Below, piece after piece: positions 9,946 through 19,100 of a stretch of 64,000 nucleotides of DNA; position 1 is the stretch's first letter; each line of letters begins with the position of its first letter. The DNA comes from Acanthosepion esculentum. Taxonomy: Eukaryota; Mollusca; Cephalopoda; Sepiida; Sepiidae. Location: contig OZ038478.1 of assembly GCA_964036315.1 (NCBI GenBank), positions 140,409,656 through 140,473,655 of the forward strand. The letters run 5' to 3'. Under the pieces are notes generated by a model that saw only the letters and a program-made list of their open reading frames with translations, was not told where the DNA came from and did not search any database. A program made the position numbers and the translations under genes.

Positions 9946-12009
9946 ATGGGCGACGATATGAGTCGGTCAGGGGTCAAGAAAGACCTCTTTGGGGCGGCTG
10001 CGAAAGCCGACCCCCCGGATAAGGATAAAACCAAGTCTAAAAAACGGGGTAAGGTTTCCCCAAGCAAACCAGACAAGGCTAACGCAAGTGACAAGGAGGA
10101 GGCCATGCAGGTCTCCAACTCAAGTGAAAAGACGCCGAAAGTGGCTCAGTCAAAGTCTACAGCCGAGGAATCGCCCTCTTGCTGGAAGTCCCCTCCGAGT
10201 TGTATTGTGAACATCGCGGAGTTCCTGGAAAAGGCAAAGGATTTTGCCCATCTTGTAAATAAAGATGGCATACTAAAAGACGTCCAGGAACTTCAGAAGT
10301 TCGAACAAAGAATGGTGACCGTCTTCGCGGTTGACAGGCGTACGCGCAAAATCTGTCGATCCACGAAAGACACTGTGATCAAATCACTTATGTCCCTGGG
10401 GATAAAACCCCAAAGAGTAATCAAGGGAGTGAAATTCTTCATGTGGGACGTACTGCTGCCCACGCCGGAGGATTGCCTGGAGATGGCGAAAAGAGAATTA
10501 ATAACAAAGGACCTGATTCTCCGTACCGAATACATGGGTAGGCGAAGGACCAGGGTGGCAGTATTTGAGGTTCCTCCTCAAATTTCCGGAGAGCTCCTGG
10601 CTGCATTCTTTATGCAGTACGGCCAAATTTTAGGGGCTCTCTCGGACAATCTGAACGGGGGGTGGACTTTTGACATCATGATTGATGAGGCGGCCTTCAA
10701 GTCCATCCCCAACTGTCTGGATTTTGGCAATCGGAGATTGCCAGTCATTGTGACTGGCAGAAAACCAGTATGCTGGAGGTGCGGAGTGACTGGTCATCTC
10801 TCCTCCTCCTGTCCAGGGAAGAAGGCCCCTGGAGCTCCGGTTGCTGGCGACCCAAATTCCCCTTTGGCCGACACTGAAAAAACCGCGGCGCCTGTAATGG
10901 GCCTACCTACTAAGCGGACCGGTGTGGAAAATCCCTCGGTTGGGTCTTTGCCCTCATTGCCCCTCAAACCAACGCCTTCCACAAGTGTGGATAAGGAGAA
11001 GGATGAGGGGGGATGGCGTGTAGTAGGTAGGGCCAAAGGGAAGGTCCAGACAGCGGGACCTCTGTCTCAGCATGACTCCGGGGACAAAACCACCTACAGC
11101 CCCATTCCCTCTACCAGCTCGGAGGGCGACGCCTCGGCCTCTTATGAGAAGACTGCGACTCCTGCCCAGAAACTTAATGAGCCAAGCTGGCAGAAGATAT
11201 TGGACCTCAAAAAATTAAAGCAGAAATTGGAAGACAAAAAGGCAAAGAAACACAAGCCGCTGGGGGTTCCCTGCCCCTCATCCTCTGCCCCGTCTTCCCC
11301 TCCATCTTTTGCTAAACCTCCAGCACCTAAATCACTATCCAATTCTCCTTCAAAAATCAAAAAATCTAGTTCAAACAAGCCTTCCCCCATCAAGACCCCA
11401 TCTGGAATGACTCCATCACACACACCAGCTTGCACACCTACCCCAACACCTACCCAGACACCACATAAAAAGAGAAACAGAAGTCCAGATGCTCAGGTCG
11501 TGGGGGAAAAGGGGAAGAAAAAGCTGAAGCCTCCATATAACTTAGGGGAAGACGTCTGCCGCGTATCCCGGGTCCATGTGGAGAACGTGTTGGGGATAAC
11601 CAAGAACCCCAGGCCCTTAAAGGTCCTTTTCAACTTTCAGAAGTTAAGTGGGTTGGACATAGAGGACCCGAAAAATTTCCAAAAAGCAAAGAGACTCCTA
11701 ACAGTTGTGCGTTCGGGCCCGGGTACGCGGGAGATTTGGGGCATGATTGAGGAGGCAAACTCATCTTTGAAATTAGTGCCCCCAGCGGCGGTATTTGAGC
11801 CCAATCTGGATCCTTCTAAAACGTGCAGAGGGAGGGTCCCGGTTTTTGTTCACCCTTCCCTGTATAGGGCTCTGAAGTTAACATTTCCAGCGGACATCGG
11901 TGGCCTGTCTCATGGTGATACCGTCGAAAATGAGATGGCGTCAGGTTCAATGGGACAGGCTGTCGGTGTCCTCACCCCAGCAATGTTCTACTCGGATGGG
12001 CGACCCTAG
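9946..12009 (+). CDS. LINE ORF1 protein, CCHC zinc-knuckle RNA-binding (copy 1)
   Basis: 687 residues. The N-terminal 80 residues are Lys/Ser-rich and charged. Residues about 85-275 form a folded region ending in an RRM-like pattern (RVAVFEVPPQISGELLAAFF, then DIMIDEAAF, LPVIVTGRKPVCWRCG). One canonical CX2CX4HX4C knuckle follows, with Cys276, Cys279, His284 and Cys289. Residues about 300-550 are low-complexity Ser/Pro/Thr/Lys with a KKRNRSPD basic patch, a possible nuclear signal. The last about 130 residues are a separate well-conserved domain with no family known to me. ORF1 proteins bind element RNA to form the retrotransposition particle. The start is ATGGGCGAC here and ATGGCCGAC in copies 2 and 3 (Gly2 instead of Ala2). 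Confidence 0.85.
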   Translation: MGDDMSRSGVKKDLFGAAAKADPPDKDKTKSKKRGKVSPSKPDKANASDKEEAMQVSNSSEKTPKVAQSKSTAEESPSCWKSPPSCIVNIAEFLEKAKDFAHLVNKDGILKDVQELQKFEQRMVTVFAVDRRTRKICRSTKDTVIKSLMSLGIKPQRVIKGVKFFMWDVLLPTPEDCLEMAKRELITKDLILRTEYMGRRRTRVAVFEVPPQISGELLAAFFMQYGQILGALSDNLNGGWTFDIMIDEAAFKSIPNCLDFGNRRLPVIVTGRKPVCWRCGVTGHLSSSCPGKKAPGAPVAGDPNSPLADTEKTAAPVMGLPTKRTGVENPSVGSLPSLPLKPTPSTSVDKEKDEGGWRVVGRAKGKVQTAGPLSQHDSGDKTTYSPIPSTSSEGDASASYEKTATPAQKLNEPSWQKILDLKKLKQKLEDKKAKKHKPLGVPCPSSSAPSSPPSFAKPPAPKSLSNSPSKIKKSSSNKPSPIKTPSGMTPSHTPACTPTPTPTQTPHKKRNRSPDAQVVGEKGKKKLKPPYNLGEDVCRVSRVHVENVLGITKNPRPLKVLFNFQKLSGLDIEDPKNFQKAKRLLTVVRSGPGTREIWGMIEEANSSLKLVPPAAVFEPNLDPSKTCRGRVPVFVHPSLYRALKLTFPADIGGLSHGDTVENEMASGSMGQAVGVLTPAMFYSDGRP

Positions 12010-12020
12010 TCGATTTGATA

Positions 12021-15000
12021 ATGGCACTCTGGTTAGCTAGTGTGAATGTCCGAGGCCTGAGGTCGGAGTCTCGAAGGGTGAGACTCGTTCGCGACCTTCA
12101 GAGCCTCGGTGTGAATATATGTTGTGTACAAGAGACCCGTTTTTCTTCTCGCGATCATGAAGACATTCTGTCTAAGGAGTTTACTCTTTATTCAGCATGT
12201 TTTGATGGACACTCGAGGGGTGTCTCTTGGCTGGTGAGCAAGACTTTGAAGGCTGCGTGTGCTCTTGTCTTCGCAGATCCGGCGGGCAGGCTTTGCGTGC
12301 TGGATGCTACCATAAAGGATAAGGCTTTGCGTCTCATTGGGGTTTATGGGCCCAATACCCAGGCTGAGCGACCTGCTTTGTTTCGGCAGATCGAGCCGTT
12401 TATGACGACATCACGTCGGTTAATTTTAGCGGGGGATTGGAATGCCGTCCTTGACCCCGATATAGATCGTATAGGGTCCAAATATAAAGCGGGTACTAAA
12501 AACTGGGGAGTGGAACATTTTCGGGGCTTTGTCGATGGGTTTGATCTCATCGACAAGTACCGGAATGAACACCCTCAGCGGGTAGTGTGGACTTGGACAA
12601 ATAGTGGCAGCTCGGCTGTAGGTGTGCTTGCGAGCTACCTCGACCGAGTTTTAGTTAGGAGAGTCGATGTAGGGCTCTTAGAGTGTCCAAGTTTTCATTA
12701 TATAGTTTATTCGGATCATAGGCTTGTCCGGGTCCGTGTAAACTTAGATAAGCCTAATGTTAGGATAACTGGCTACTGGAAATTCAACTGCTCGTTATTT
12801 GGCGAGCAGCATTTCCGGGACCAGTTTTTACTAACCTTACAAAGGGAACTGACGGGGGCTGTGGTGGGAAATGCCTGGTGGGACAAACTTAAATCTAAGA
12901 TTCGAACGTTTGCGGCCGATTTTAGTCGTCGACTCAATGTAGATAGATTAGCGGCGCAAACGGCTTTAGAACAAAGAGTTGATCGGGCTGTGAAATCCCG
13001 TGATAGTGGGGAAGTAGTCCTAGCTAAGGCAGAGTTGTCCTCCTTGCTTAGCAAGAAGGATCAAGCTCTGGTAGTTAGGGCTAGGTTAAAAAGAATGTCC
13101 TCTGAGGCGACGAATATGGCCGCGGAACTGCGTGCAGAGGAAAGTAGGAATGCTTCAAGACGGCATATCGCGAGCGTCACATTGCCGGATGGTCGGACAG
13201 TGACTACAAACTCGGGCATATGCGAGGCTTTTCGGGATTACTTTCGGGAGCTTTTTACCAGGGAGCCCGGTCTGAGCTCTGCTCGGTTCGACACCTATTT
13301 AGCTGACTTTCCCTGCCTTGAGGCAGCTGAAGCGGCTGGGTGCGAGGGTCCCATCACTGAGTCGGAAATCTGGGAAGCGCTGAAACAGGTTGGCCTGGAT
13401 AAGTCTCCGGGATTAGATGGTCTTCCTTACGAAGTTTACTTGAGGCAGTCGCCCGTTTTTGTTCCTTTGCTGCAGCTGGTCTTCAACAACTGGATGAAGC
13501 AGGGGTCTATACCTCAACGCTTCACCAGGGGTGTGATCAAGTTGGTGCGTAAGGGCAAAAGCGGTGGGGATGGGATAGGTAACTTTCGCCCTTTAACTAT
13601 GTTAAATACAGAGTTAAAGATTTTGGCTAAGGTCTTGGCTAACCGTTTGCAGCTTGTCCTGTCTAGTCTGATTGGCTCCGAGCAGACTTGTTCTGTGAAG
13701 GGCCGGACTATTCAGGACAACCTTCATATGGTGCGCCTGATCATCGAGAAAGTCGACAGTGAAGCCGCGCTGATCAATTTAGATCAGTCCAAGGCCTTTG
13801 ATAGGGTTGACCATCGATTCTTGGAGGCTGTTCTTTCGGCTGCCGGTTTCGGGCCGTACTTTCGCTCCTGGATCCGGCTCATGTATGCGACTCCCGGTGC
13901 GCTTGTAGAAGTGAACGGGGTAAGATCGGAACCTTTCGTATTGTCTCGATCTATTCGTCAGGGTTGTCCGCTGTCGCCTATGCTTTACGTTCTTGCGTTG
14001 GAACCTTTCCTTCGCAAGTTAAAGGCGAATCCGGTCCTACGCGGAATCTCTTTACCTGGTGCTACCAGCTCGGCCAGGTATTCTGCCTATGCTGACGACG
14101 TTTCGGTTCTTGTGTCGAGCAGGGCCGAGATTAACGAAGTCAGCCGAGAAATCGGTGGGTATGAGATGGTGACAGGGGCCAAGATCAACCGCGTTAAGTC
14201 TGTTGGCTTGCGGTTGGGTGCGTGGAAGGGGGTTTCTCTTCCCGGACCATTCAGCTGGACGGATGGGCCGATCAAGATACTCGGCGTCTGGTTCGGTCCT
14301 GATATCCAGTTGGATATGAATTGGTCGGAGGTACGAGAGAAGGCCGAGAGCGCAATTAATTTGTGGTCTCGGAGGAGGTTTTCCTTGAAGGGGAGGGCGG
14401 AGGTATGTGTTTCACATATCTACCCGATTCTCCTTTACCGACTCTCGGTACTTCCACTTCCGTCTGCCACAGTGCTTTCATTAGTACAGCTCTTGTTCTC
14501 TTTCTTGTGGAGAGGCAGAGCTCCTAGGGTATGTCGGGAGATCTGTTGCCTTCATCCTACTGAAGGCGGTCTAGGTATGCCTAGCATTGAGATTCGTCTC
14601 GATATGCTTCGCATCGGGTTCCTGGATCGTTTGTGTCGCGATTCGGATGACGGGGGCGCCTTCTGGAAGGAAGACGCCCGTAGATCCTTCCCATCCTTGA
14701 GAAGTGTGCACTCGGCCGAGGAGGAGGCTGGCCGTTTGCCTCGTGGCGAGTGCTCCTTCTACCGTGAATGTCGTCTGGCTCTGAAACACCTCTTACGGGC
14801 GACGGTTGGCCTCCCCAACGTCCAGGCGTTGTCTCGTAGGGCATTATATCGGGTGGTAGTCAGGGGGTCCGTTCATGATGATTTGATTGACGAGCTCGGT
14901 CTTACGAAGCAGGAGGCTCGCTCAATCTGGCCTTGGGCTTCCGGGTTGAAATGTCTCAACAACGATGAGGCATCCCTCGCCTGGCTGGTGATACGTGGGG

Positions 15001-15485
15001 CCCTCTGGGTCGGCAAAAGACTTTGCACAGCGGGTTTGGAGAAATATCCAAACTGCCGACGTTGTGAGGGGGAAGTCGAGACCCTTGGTCACGTCTTCTT
15101 TCATTGCAAGTCGGTAGCACCATTGTGTAGGTTTGTTGAAGGTCTCATGGTTCGCATGTTGCAGGGAAAGTTTTTCGTCCTTGAGGCCGCTTCTGTTTGT
15201 AGCAATGTGGCCCCGCCGCTAACGGAGTCTGAACGCTATGTGTTCCACTGCTTGCTAGGAGTTATGAGAGTCGTGATTTGGATGACGCGTCAGAAGGGAT
15301 TCTATGAAGGTGAGAAGTTCACTTCTTCCCTACTAATCTTGTACTTTAAGCATCAGCTTAAAGTCAAGATTAGGACGGAAAGGCGGCGACTCCCTTCATC
15401 AGAATTCGCCAAAAGGTGGGTAAATCTTGCGCGAATGTGTAGAGTGAGAGGAGCTGACTTGGAGTGGCACTTGGACCTTGGCTAG
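12021..15485 (+). CDS. LINE ORF2: AP-like endonuclease and reverse transcriptase (copy 1)
   Basis: 1154 residues from the ATG at 12021; an upstream in-frame TTG at 12015 is unlikely as a start. Endonuclease, residues about 1-240: SVNVRGL (Asn9), QET (Glu38), GDWN (about 137-140), SDHRLV (Asp232, His233). A linker follows, then the RT: KSPGLDGLPYEVY (from 461), FRPLTMLN (522), GRTIQDN, LDQSKAFDRVD (catalytic Asp588), RQGCPLSP, YADD (690-693, catalytic Asp692/693), ILGVWFG (753). The C-terminus has CX2CX8HX4C (Cys1012, Cys1015, His1024, Cys1029), as in Tx1/L1 ORF2 proteins. No RNase H. It nicks target DNA and primes reverse transcription in the nucleus. All key residues are present. Copy-specific residue: Phe in the SRRRFSLKG block (Leu in copies 2 and 3). 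Confidence 0.9.
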   Translation: MALWLASVNVRGLRSESRRVRLVRDLQSLGVNICCVQETRFSSRDHEDILSKEFTLYSACFDGHSRGVSWLVSKTLKAACALVFADPAGRLCVLDATIKDKALRLIGVYGPNTQAERPALFRQIEPFMTTSRRLILAGDWNAVLDPDIDRIGSKYKAGTKNWGVEHFRGFVDGFDLIDKYRNEHPQRVVWTWTNSGSSAVGVLASYLDRVLVRRVDVGLLECPSFHYIVYSDHRLVRVRVNLDKPNVRITGYWKFNCSLFGEQHFRDQFLLTLQRELTGAVVGNAWWDKLKSKIRTFAADFSRRLNVDRLAAQTALEQRVDRAVKSRDSGEVVLAKAELSSLLSKKDQALVVRARLKRMSSEATNMAAELRAEESRNASRRHIASVTLPDGRTVTTNSGICEAFRDYFRELFTREPGLSSARFDTYLADFPCLEAAEAAGCEGPITESEIWEALKQVGLDKSPGLDGLPYEVYLRQSPVFVPLLQLVFNNWMKQGSIPQRFTRGVIKLVRKGKSGGDGIGNFRPLTMLNTELKILAKVLANRLQLVLSSLIGSEQTCSVKGRTIQDNLHMVRLIIEKVDSEAALINLDQSKAFDRVDHRFLEAVLSAAGFGPYFRSWIRLMYATPGALVEVNGVRSEPFVLSRSIRQGCPLSPMLYVLALEPFLRKLKANPVLRGISLPGATSSARYSAYADDVSVLVSSRAEINEVSREIGGYEMVTGAKINRVKSVGLRLGAWKGVSLPGPFSWTDGPIKILGVWFGPDIQLDMNWSEVREKAESAINLWSRRRFSLKGRAEVCVSHIYPILLYRLSVLPLPSATVLSLVQLLFSFLWRGRAPRVCREICCLHPTEGGLGMPSIEIRLDMLRIGFLDRLCRDSDDGGAFWKEDARRSFPSLRSVHSAEEEAGRLPRGECSFYRECRLALKHLLRATVGLPNVQALSRRALYRVVVRGSVHDDLIDELGLTKQEARSIWPWASGLKCLNNDEASLAWLVIRGALWVGKRLCTAGLEKYPNCRRCEGEVETLGHVFFHCKSVAPLCRFVEGLMVRMLQGKFFVLEAASVCSNVAPPLTESERYVFHCLLGVMRVVIWMTRQKGFYEGEKFTSSLLILYFKHQLKVKIRTERRRLPSSEFAKRWVNLARMCRVRGADLEWHLDLG

Positions 15486-16237
15486 GTGCAGGATTTCGTC
15501 CCTCTAGGGTTCAACAGACGCAACCCGTCCCGATATTAGACTAGTATAGGTTTATTTTGAATTTTTAGTTTCTCGTTTCTGGTTAACTTAGCTAGAGTAT
15601 GTATGCTCATTAGCCCCCCTTTTATTTCTGTCCCTATTTTTCTTTAGTTTAATTCCCCATCCCCTCCCGCGTTAGGTGGCCAGTGACGTCAGTTCTCTGG
15701 TAGTTGCGAGATGACTTTCGTTTCGTGCGTGTGGTTCTTTTTTTTTCGTATTTGTTATTGTGTCTGAATGAGTGTGTGTCTGTGTGAGTGATTTTGGATG
15801 GATGACTGTTACCATACTTTTATAATCTCGCAATTTTTTCGTCCAGTTAACTGATGTTACTGCCACATTTAGGTACTGTGGGGGGTTTTATTACTAATCT
15901 TATTTTGTTTTGTTTTCTTGTAAATAGTTCATTTGTTTTTGTAAATATACATTGGGGTTTTTTAAATTGTTATTCCCCCCCCCCCACTGACTTTGAATTG
16001 TACATATGGGGACTAGTTAGATTTTCATAGAGAATTTGTGGAATTATGGTGGATGTAGTAAGAAAGGTATGGAAGAATGTGTTGTTTTGGTGCTAGGACT
16101 ATTGTTGATATGTTTGGGTCAGTGGTTGCGACTAGCTAAGTTTTTAGTTTAAGACAGATGATGACCGTCCCTCCCCATCCCCCTTTTTAGGCCTTGTGCC
16201 ACATTTTGTATGTGTTCTTCATATGCAAATAAATACT
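15486..16237 (+). promoter_or_regulatory. LINE 3' UTR with poly-C tract and terminal AATAAA (copy 1)
   Basis: About 750 bp, pyrimidine-rich, with TG-rich runs near 15770-15790, a run of 11 C near 15975-15985, and AATAAA at 16228-16233 lying five bases before the junction word. Cleavage 10-30 nt downstream of AATAAA would fall inside the junction word or the next unit. The C-run is 11 in copies 1 and 2 and 9 in copy 3. Confidence 0.7.
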
Positions 16238-16254
16238 CCTTTCGTTCACCAGTT
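16238..16254. repeat. 17-bp junction word, occurrence 2 (copy 1/2)
   Basis: Identical to 9160-9176 and the only sequence between the end of copy 1 and the start of copy 2. Confidence 0.9.
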
Positions 16255-17025
16255 CTTGCCGGATTCGCCTTTTTTTTTGTTGGCTCGCCTGCCGGGCGGT
16301 TGTTATTTTTCAGACCATTCTTGACGAGTGAACGCGTTATTGACTTTTTGTCCTTTAAGTTAAGTTATTGTTTAAGTTTTTATTTTTCATTTGTTTCATT
16401 TGAATATATTTTTTTTGTTTCTTGGCTTCGGCCAACATTTTTTATTTTTAGTTCGGTAAGACAAAGTCTTACCGGCTTTTTTATTTTCTGTTGTGACATT
16501 TGAAGAAAAGAAAAAAGAAAAAGTTTTGTTTTAATTTATCTTCCTTTTCGTTTTTTACCCTCCCCCGTTTTATTTAGCGACTTCGGTCGCAATCCTTTAA
16601 TTTTTTAAGTTTCAGCTTTTGGTGTTTAATTTATTTCTTTAGCGGCTTCGGCCGCAAACCTTTATTTTTTTAGTTTGGTTTGACTAGTGTCAAACCAGAC
16701 ATTTTTATTTCTTTCTTTTTTCTTTCTGTCGTTTAATTGACGAAAAAAAGTAGGAGTTTTATTTATTGTTTTTTCTTTTATTTCGGCTGCCTTCGGGCGC
16801 CATTTTTATTTTTTTTTTTAAAAAGTCTTACGAGACTATTTAGTTTCTAGTTTTTCTTTTCTTTTTCTAGAACTTTTAGTTTTCCAAGTTTATTTATTTT
16901 ATAGCCTTGATTTAAAGTTTATTCTTTATCTTTAACTACTTTTGTTTTTGCTTTTTATTTTTATTTTTCTCTCTCCCTATCTCAACTCCTCACAATTGGG
17001 CAAGTGTTTCTGCCTTAACTCTTAA

Positions 17026-19089
17026 ATGGCCGACGATATGAGTCGGTCAGGGGTCAAGAAAGACCTCTTTGGGGCGGCTGCGAAAGCCGACCCCCCGGAT
17101 AAGGATAAAACCAAGTCTAAAAAACGGGGTAAGGTTTCCCCAAGCAAACCAGACAAGGCTAACGCAAGTGACAAGGAGGAGGCCATGCAGGTCTCCAACT
17201 CAAGTGAAAAGACGCCGAAAGTGGCTCAGTCAAAGTCTACAGCCGAGGAATCGCCCTCTTGCTGGAAGTCCCCTCCGAGTTGTATTGTGAACATCGCGGA
17301 GTTCCTGGAAAAGGCAAAGGATTTTGCCCATCTTGTAAATAAAGATGGCATACTAAAAGACGTCCAGGAACTTCAGAAGTTCGAACAAAGAATGGTGACC
17401 GTCTTCGCGGTTGACAGGCGTACGCGCAAAATCTGTCGATCCACGAAAGACACTGTGATCAAATCACTTATGTCCCTGGGGATAAAACCCCAAAGAGTAA
17501 TCAAGGGAGTGAAATTCTTCATGTGGGACGTACTGCTGCCCACGCCGGAGGATTGCCTGGAGATGGCGAAAAGAGAATTAATAACAAAGGACCTGATTCT
17601 CCGTACCGAATACATGGGTAGGCGAAGGACCAGGGTGGCAGTATTTGAGGTTCCTCCTCAAATTTCCGGAGAGCTCCTGGCTGCATTCTTTATGCAGTAC
17701 GGCCAAATTTTAGGGGCTCTCTCGGACAATCTGAACGGGGGGTGGACTTTTGACATCATGATTGATGAGGCGGCCTTCAAGTCCATCCCCAACTGTCTGG
17801 ATTTTGGCAATCGGAGATTGCCAGTCATTGTGACTGGCAGAAAACCAGTATGCTGGAGGTGCGGAGTGACTGGTCATCTCTCCTCCTCCTGCCCAGGGAA
17901 GAAGGCCCCTGGAGCTCCGGTTGCTGGCGACCCAAATTCCCCTTTGGCCGACACTGAAAAAACCGCGGCGCCTGTAATGGGCCTACCTACTAAGCGGACC
18001 GGTGTGGAAAATCCCTCGGTTGGGTCTTTGCCCTCATTGCCCCTCAAACCAACGCCTTCCACAAGTGTGGATAAGGAGAAGGATGAGGGGGGATGGCGTG
18101 TAGTAGGTAGGGCCAAAGGGAAGGTCCAGACAGCGGGACCTCTGTCTCAGCATGACTCCGGGGACAAAACCACCTACAGCCCCATTCCCTCTACCAGCTC
18201 GGAGGGCGACGCCTCGGCCTCTTATGAGAAGACTGCGACTCCTGCCCAGAAACTTAATGAGCCAAGCTGGCAGAAGATATTGGACCTCAAAAAATTAAAG
18301 CAGAAATTGGAAGACAAAAAGGCAAAGAAACACAAGCCGCTGGGGGTTCCCTGCCCCTCATCCTCTGCCCCGTCTTCCCCTCCATCTTTTGCTAAACCTC
18401 CAGCACCTAAATCACTATCCAATTCTCCTTCAAAAATCAAAAAATCTAGTTCAAACAAGCCTTCCCCCATCAAGACCCCATCTGGAATGACTCCATCACA
18501 CACACCAGCTTGCACACCTACCCCAACACCTACCCAGACACCACATAAAAAGAGAAACAGAAGTCCAGATGCTCAGGTCGTGGGGGAAAAGGGGAAGAAA
18601 AAGCTGAAGCCTCCATATAACTTAGGGGAAGACGTCTGCCGCGTATCCCGGGTCCATGTGGAGAACGTGTTGGGGATAACCAAGAACCCCAGGCCCTTAA
18701 AGGTCCTTTTCAACTTTCAGAAGTTAAGTGGGTTGGACATAGAGGACCCGAAAAATTTCCAAAAAGCAAAGAGACTCCTAACAGTTGTGCGTTCGGGCCC
18801 GGGTACGCGGGAGATTTGGGGCATGATTGAGGAGGCAAACTCATCTTTGAAATTAGTGCCCCCAGCGGCGGTATTTGAGCCCAATCTGGATCCTTCTAAA
18901 ACGTGCAGAGGGAGGGTCCCGGTTTTTGTTCACCCTTCCCTGTATAGGGCTCTGAAGTTAACATTTCCAGCGGACATCGGTGGCCTGTCTCATGGTGATA
19001 CCGTCGAAAATGAGATGGCGTCAGGTTCAATGGGACAGGCTGTCGGTGTCCTCACCCCAGCAATGTTCTACTCGGATGGGCGACCCTAG
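17026..19089 (+). CDS. LINE ORF1 protein (copy 2)
   Basis: 687 residues, intact. The protein differs from copy 1 only at residue 2 (Ala for Gly). Zinc knuckle and C-terminal domain are identical. Confidence 0.85.
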   Translation: MADDMSRSGVKKDLFGAAAKADPPDKDKTKSKKRGKVSPSKPDKANASDKEEAMQVSNSSEKTPKVAQSKSTAEESPSCWKSPPSCIVNIAEFLEKAKDFAHLVNKDGILKDVQELQKFEQRMVTVFAVDRRTRKICRSTKDTVIKSLMSLGIKPQRVIKGVKFFMWDVLLPTPEDCLEMAKRELITKDLILRTEYMGRRRTRVAVFEVPPQISGELLAAFFMQYGQILGALSDNLNGGWTFDIMIDEAAFKSIPNCLDFGNRRLPVIVTGRKPVCWRCGVTGHLSSSCPGKKAPGAPVAGDPNSPLADTEKTAAPVMGLPTKRTGVENPSVGSLPSLPLKPTPSTSVDKEKDEGGWRVVGRAKGKVQTAGPLSQHDSGDKTTYSPIPSTSSEGDASASYEKTATPAQKLNEPSWQKILDLKKLKQKLEDKKAKKHKPLGVPCPSSSAPSSPPSFAKPPAPKSLSNSPSKIKKSSSNKPSPIKTPSGMTPSHTPACTPTPTPTQTPHKKRNRSPDAQVVGEKGKKKLKPPYNLGEDVCRVSRVHVENVLGITKNPRPLKVLFNFQKLSGLDIEDPKNFQKAKRLLTVVRSGPGTREIWGMIEEANSSLKLVPPAAVFEPNLDPSKTCRGRVPVFVHPSLYRALKLTFPADIGGLSHGDTVENEMASGSMGQAVGVLTPAMFYSDGRP

Positions 19090-19100
19090 TCGATTTGATA

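Larger units (their letters stand above)
9177..16237 (+). mobile_element. Tx1/L1-group LINE, tandem copy 1 (full length)
   Basis: Order: T-rich leader (9177-9945), ORF1 (9946-12009), 11-nt spacer, ORF2 (12021-15485), 3' UTR (15486-16237) with a poly-C tract and a terminal AATAAA (16228-16233). Both ORFs are open. Differences from copies 2 and 3 amount to roughly ten substitutions plus homopolymer lengths over 7 kb. There is no poly(A) tail: copy 2 follows directly after the junction word. The clade call rests on AP-endonuclease plus RT blocks resembling Xenopus Tx1 (GRTIQDN, LDQSKAFDRVD, YADD, C-terminal CCHC). Confidence 0.9.

Noticed and set aside
10293..11435. Open frames of 80-97 codons antisense to LINE ORF1, repeated in every copy
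   Set aside because: They are shadows of a high-GC coding strand. They repeat only because the element repeats, and none has a motif or plausible start context.
14571..15104. Antisense frames of 60-87 codons opposite the ORF2 C-terminus
   Set aside because: Overlapping frames on the reverse of a conserved coding region, with no independent evidence of translation.
16210..16503. 97-codon frame spanning each LINE junction and the leader
   Set aside because: Rich in Phe/Ser from the T-rich hairpin leader. It changes with T-run length, and copy 4 does not keep it.
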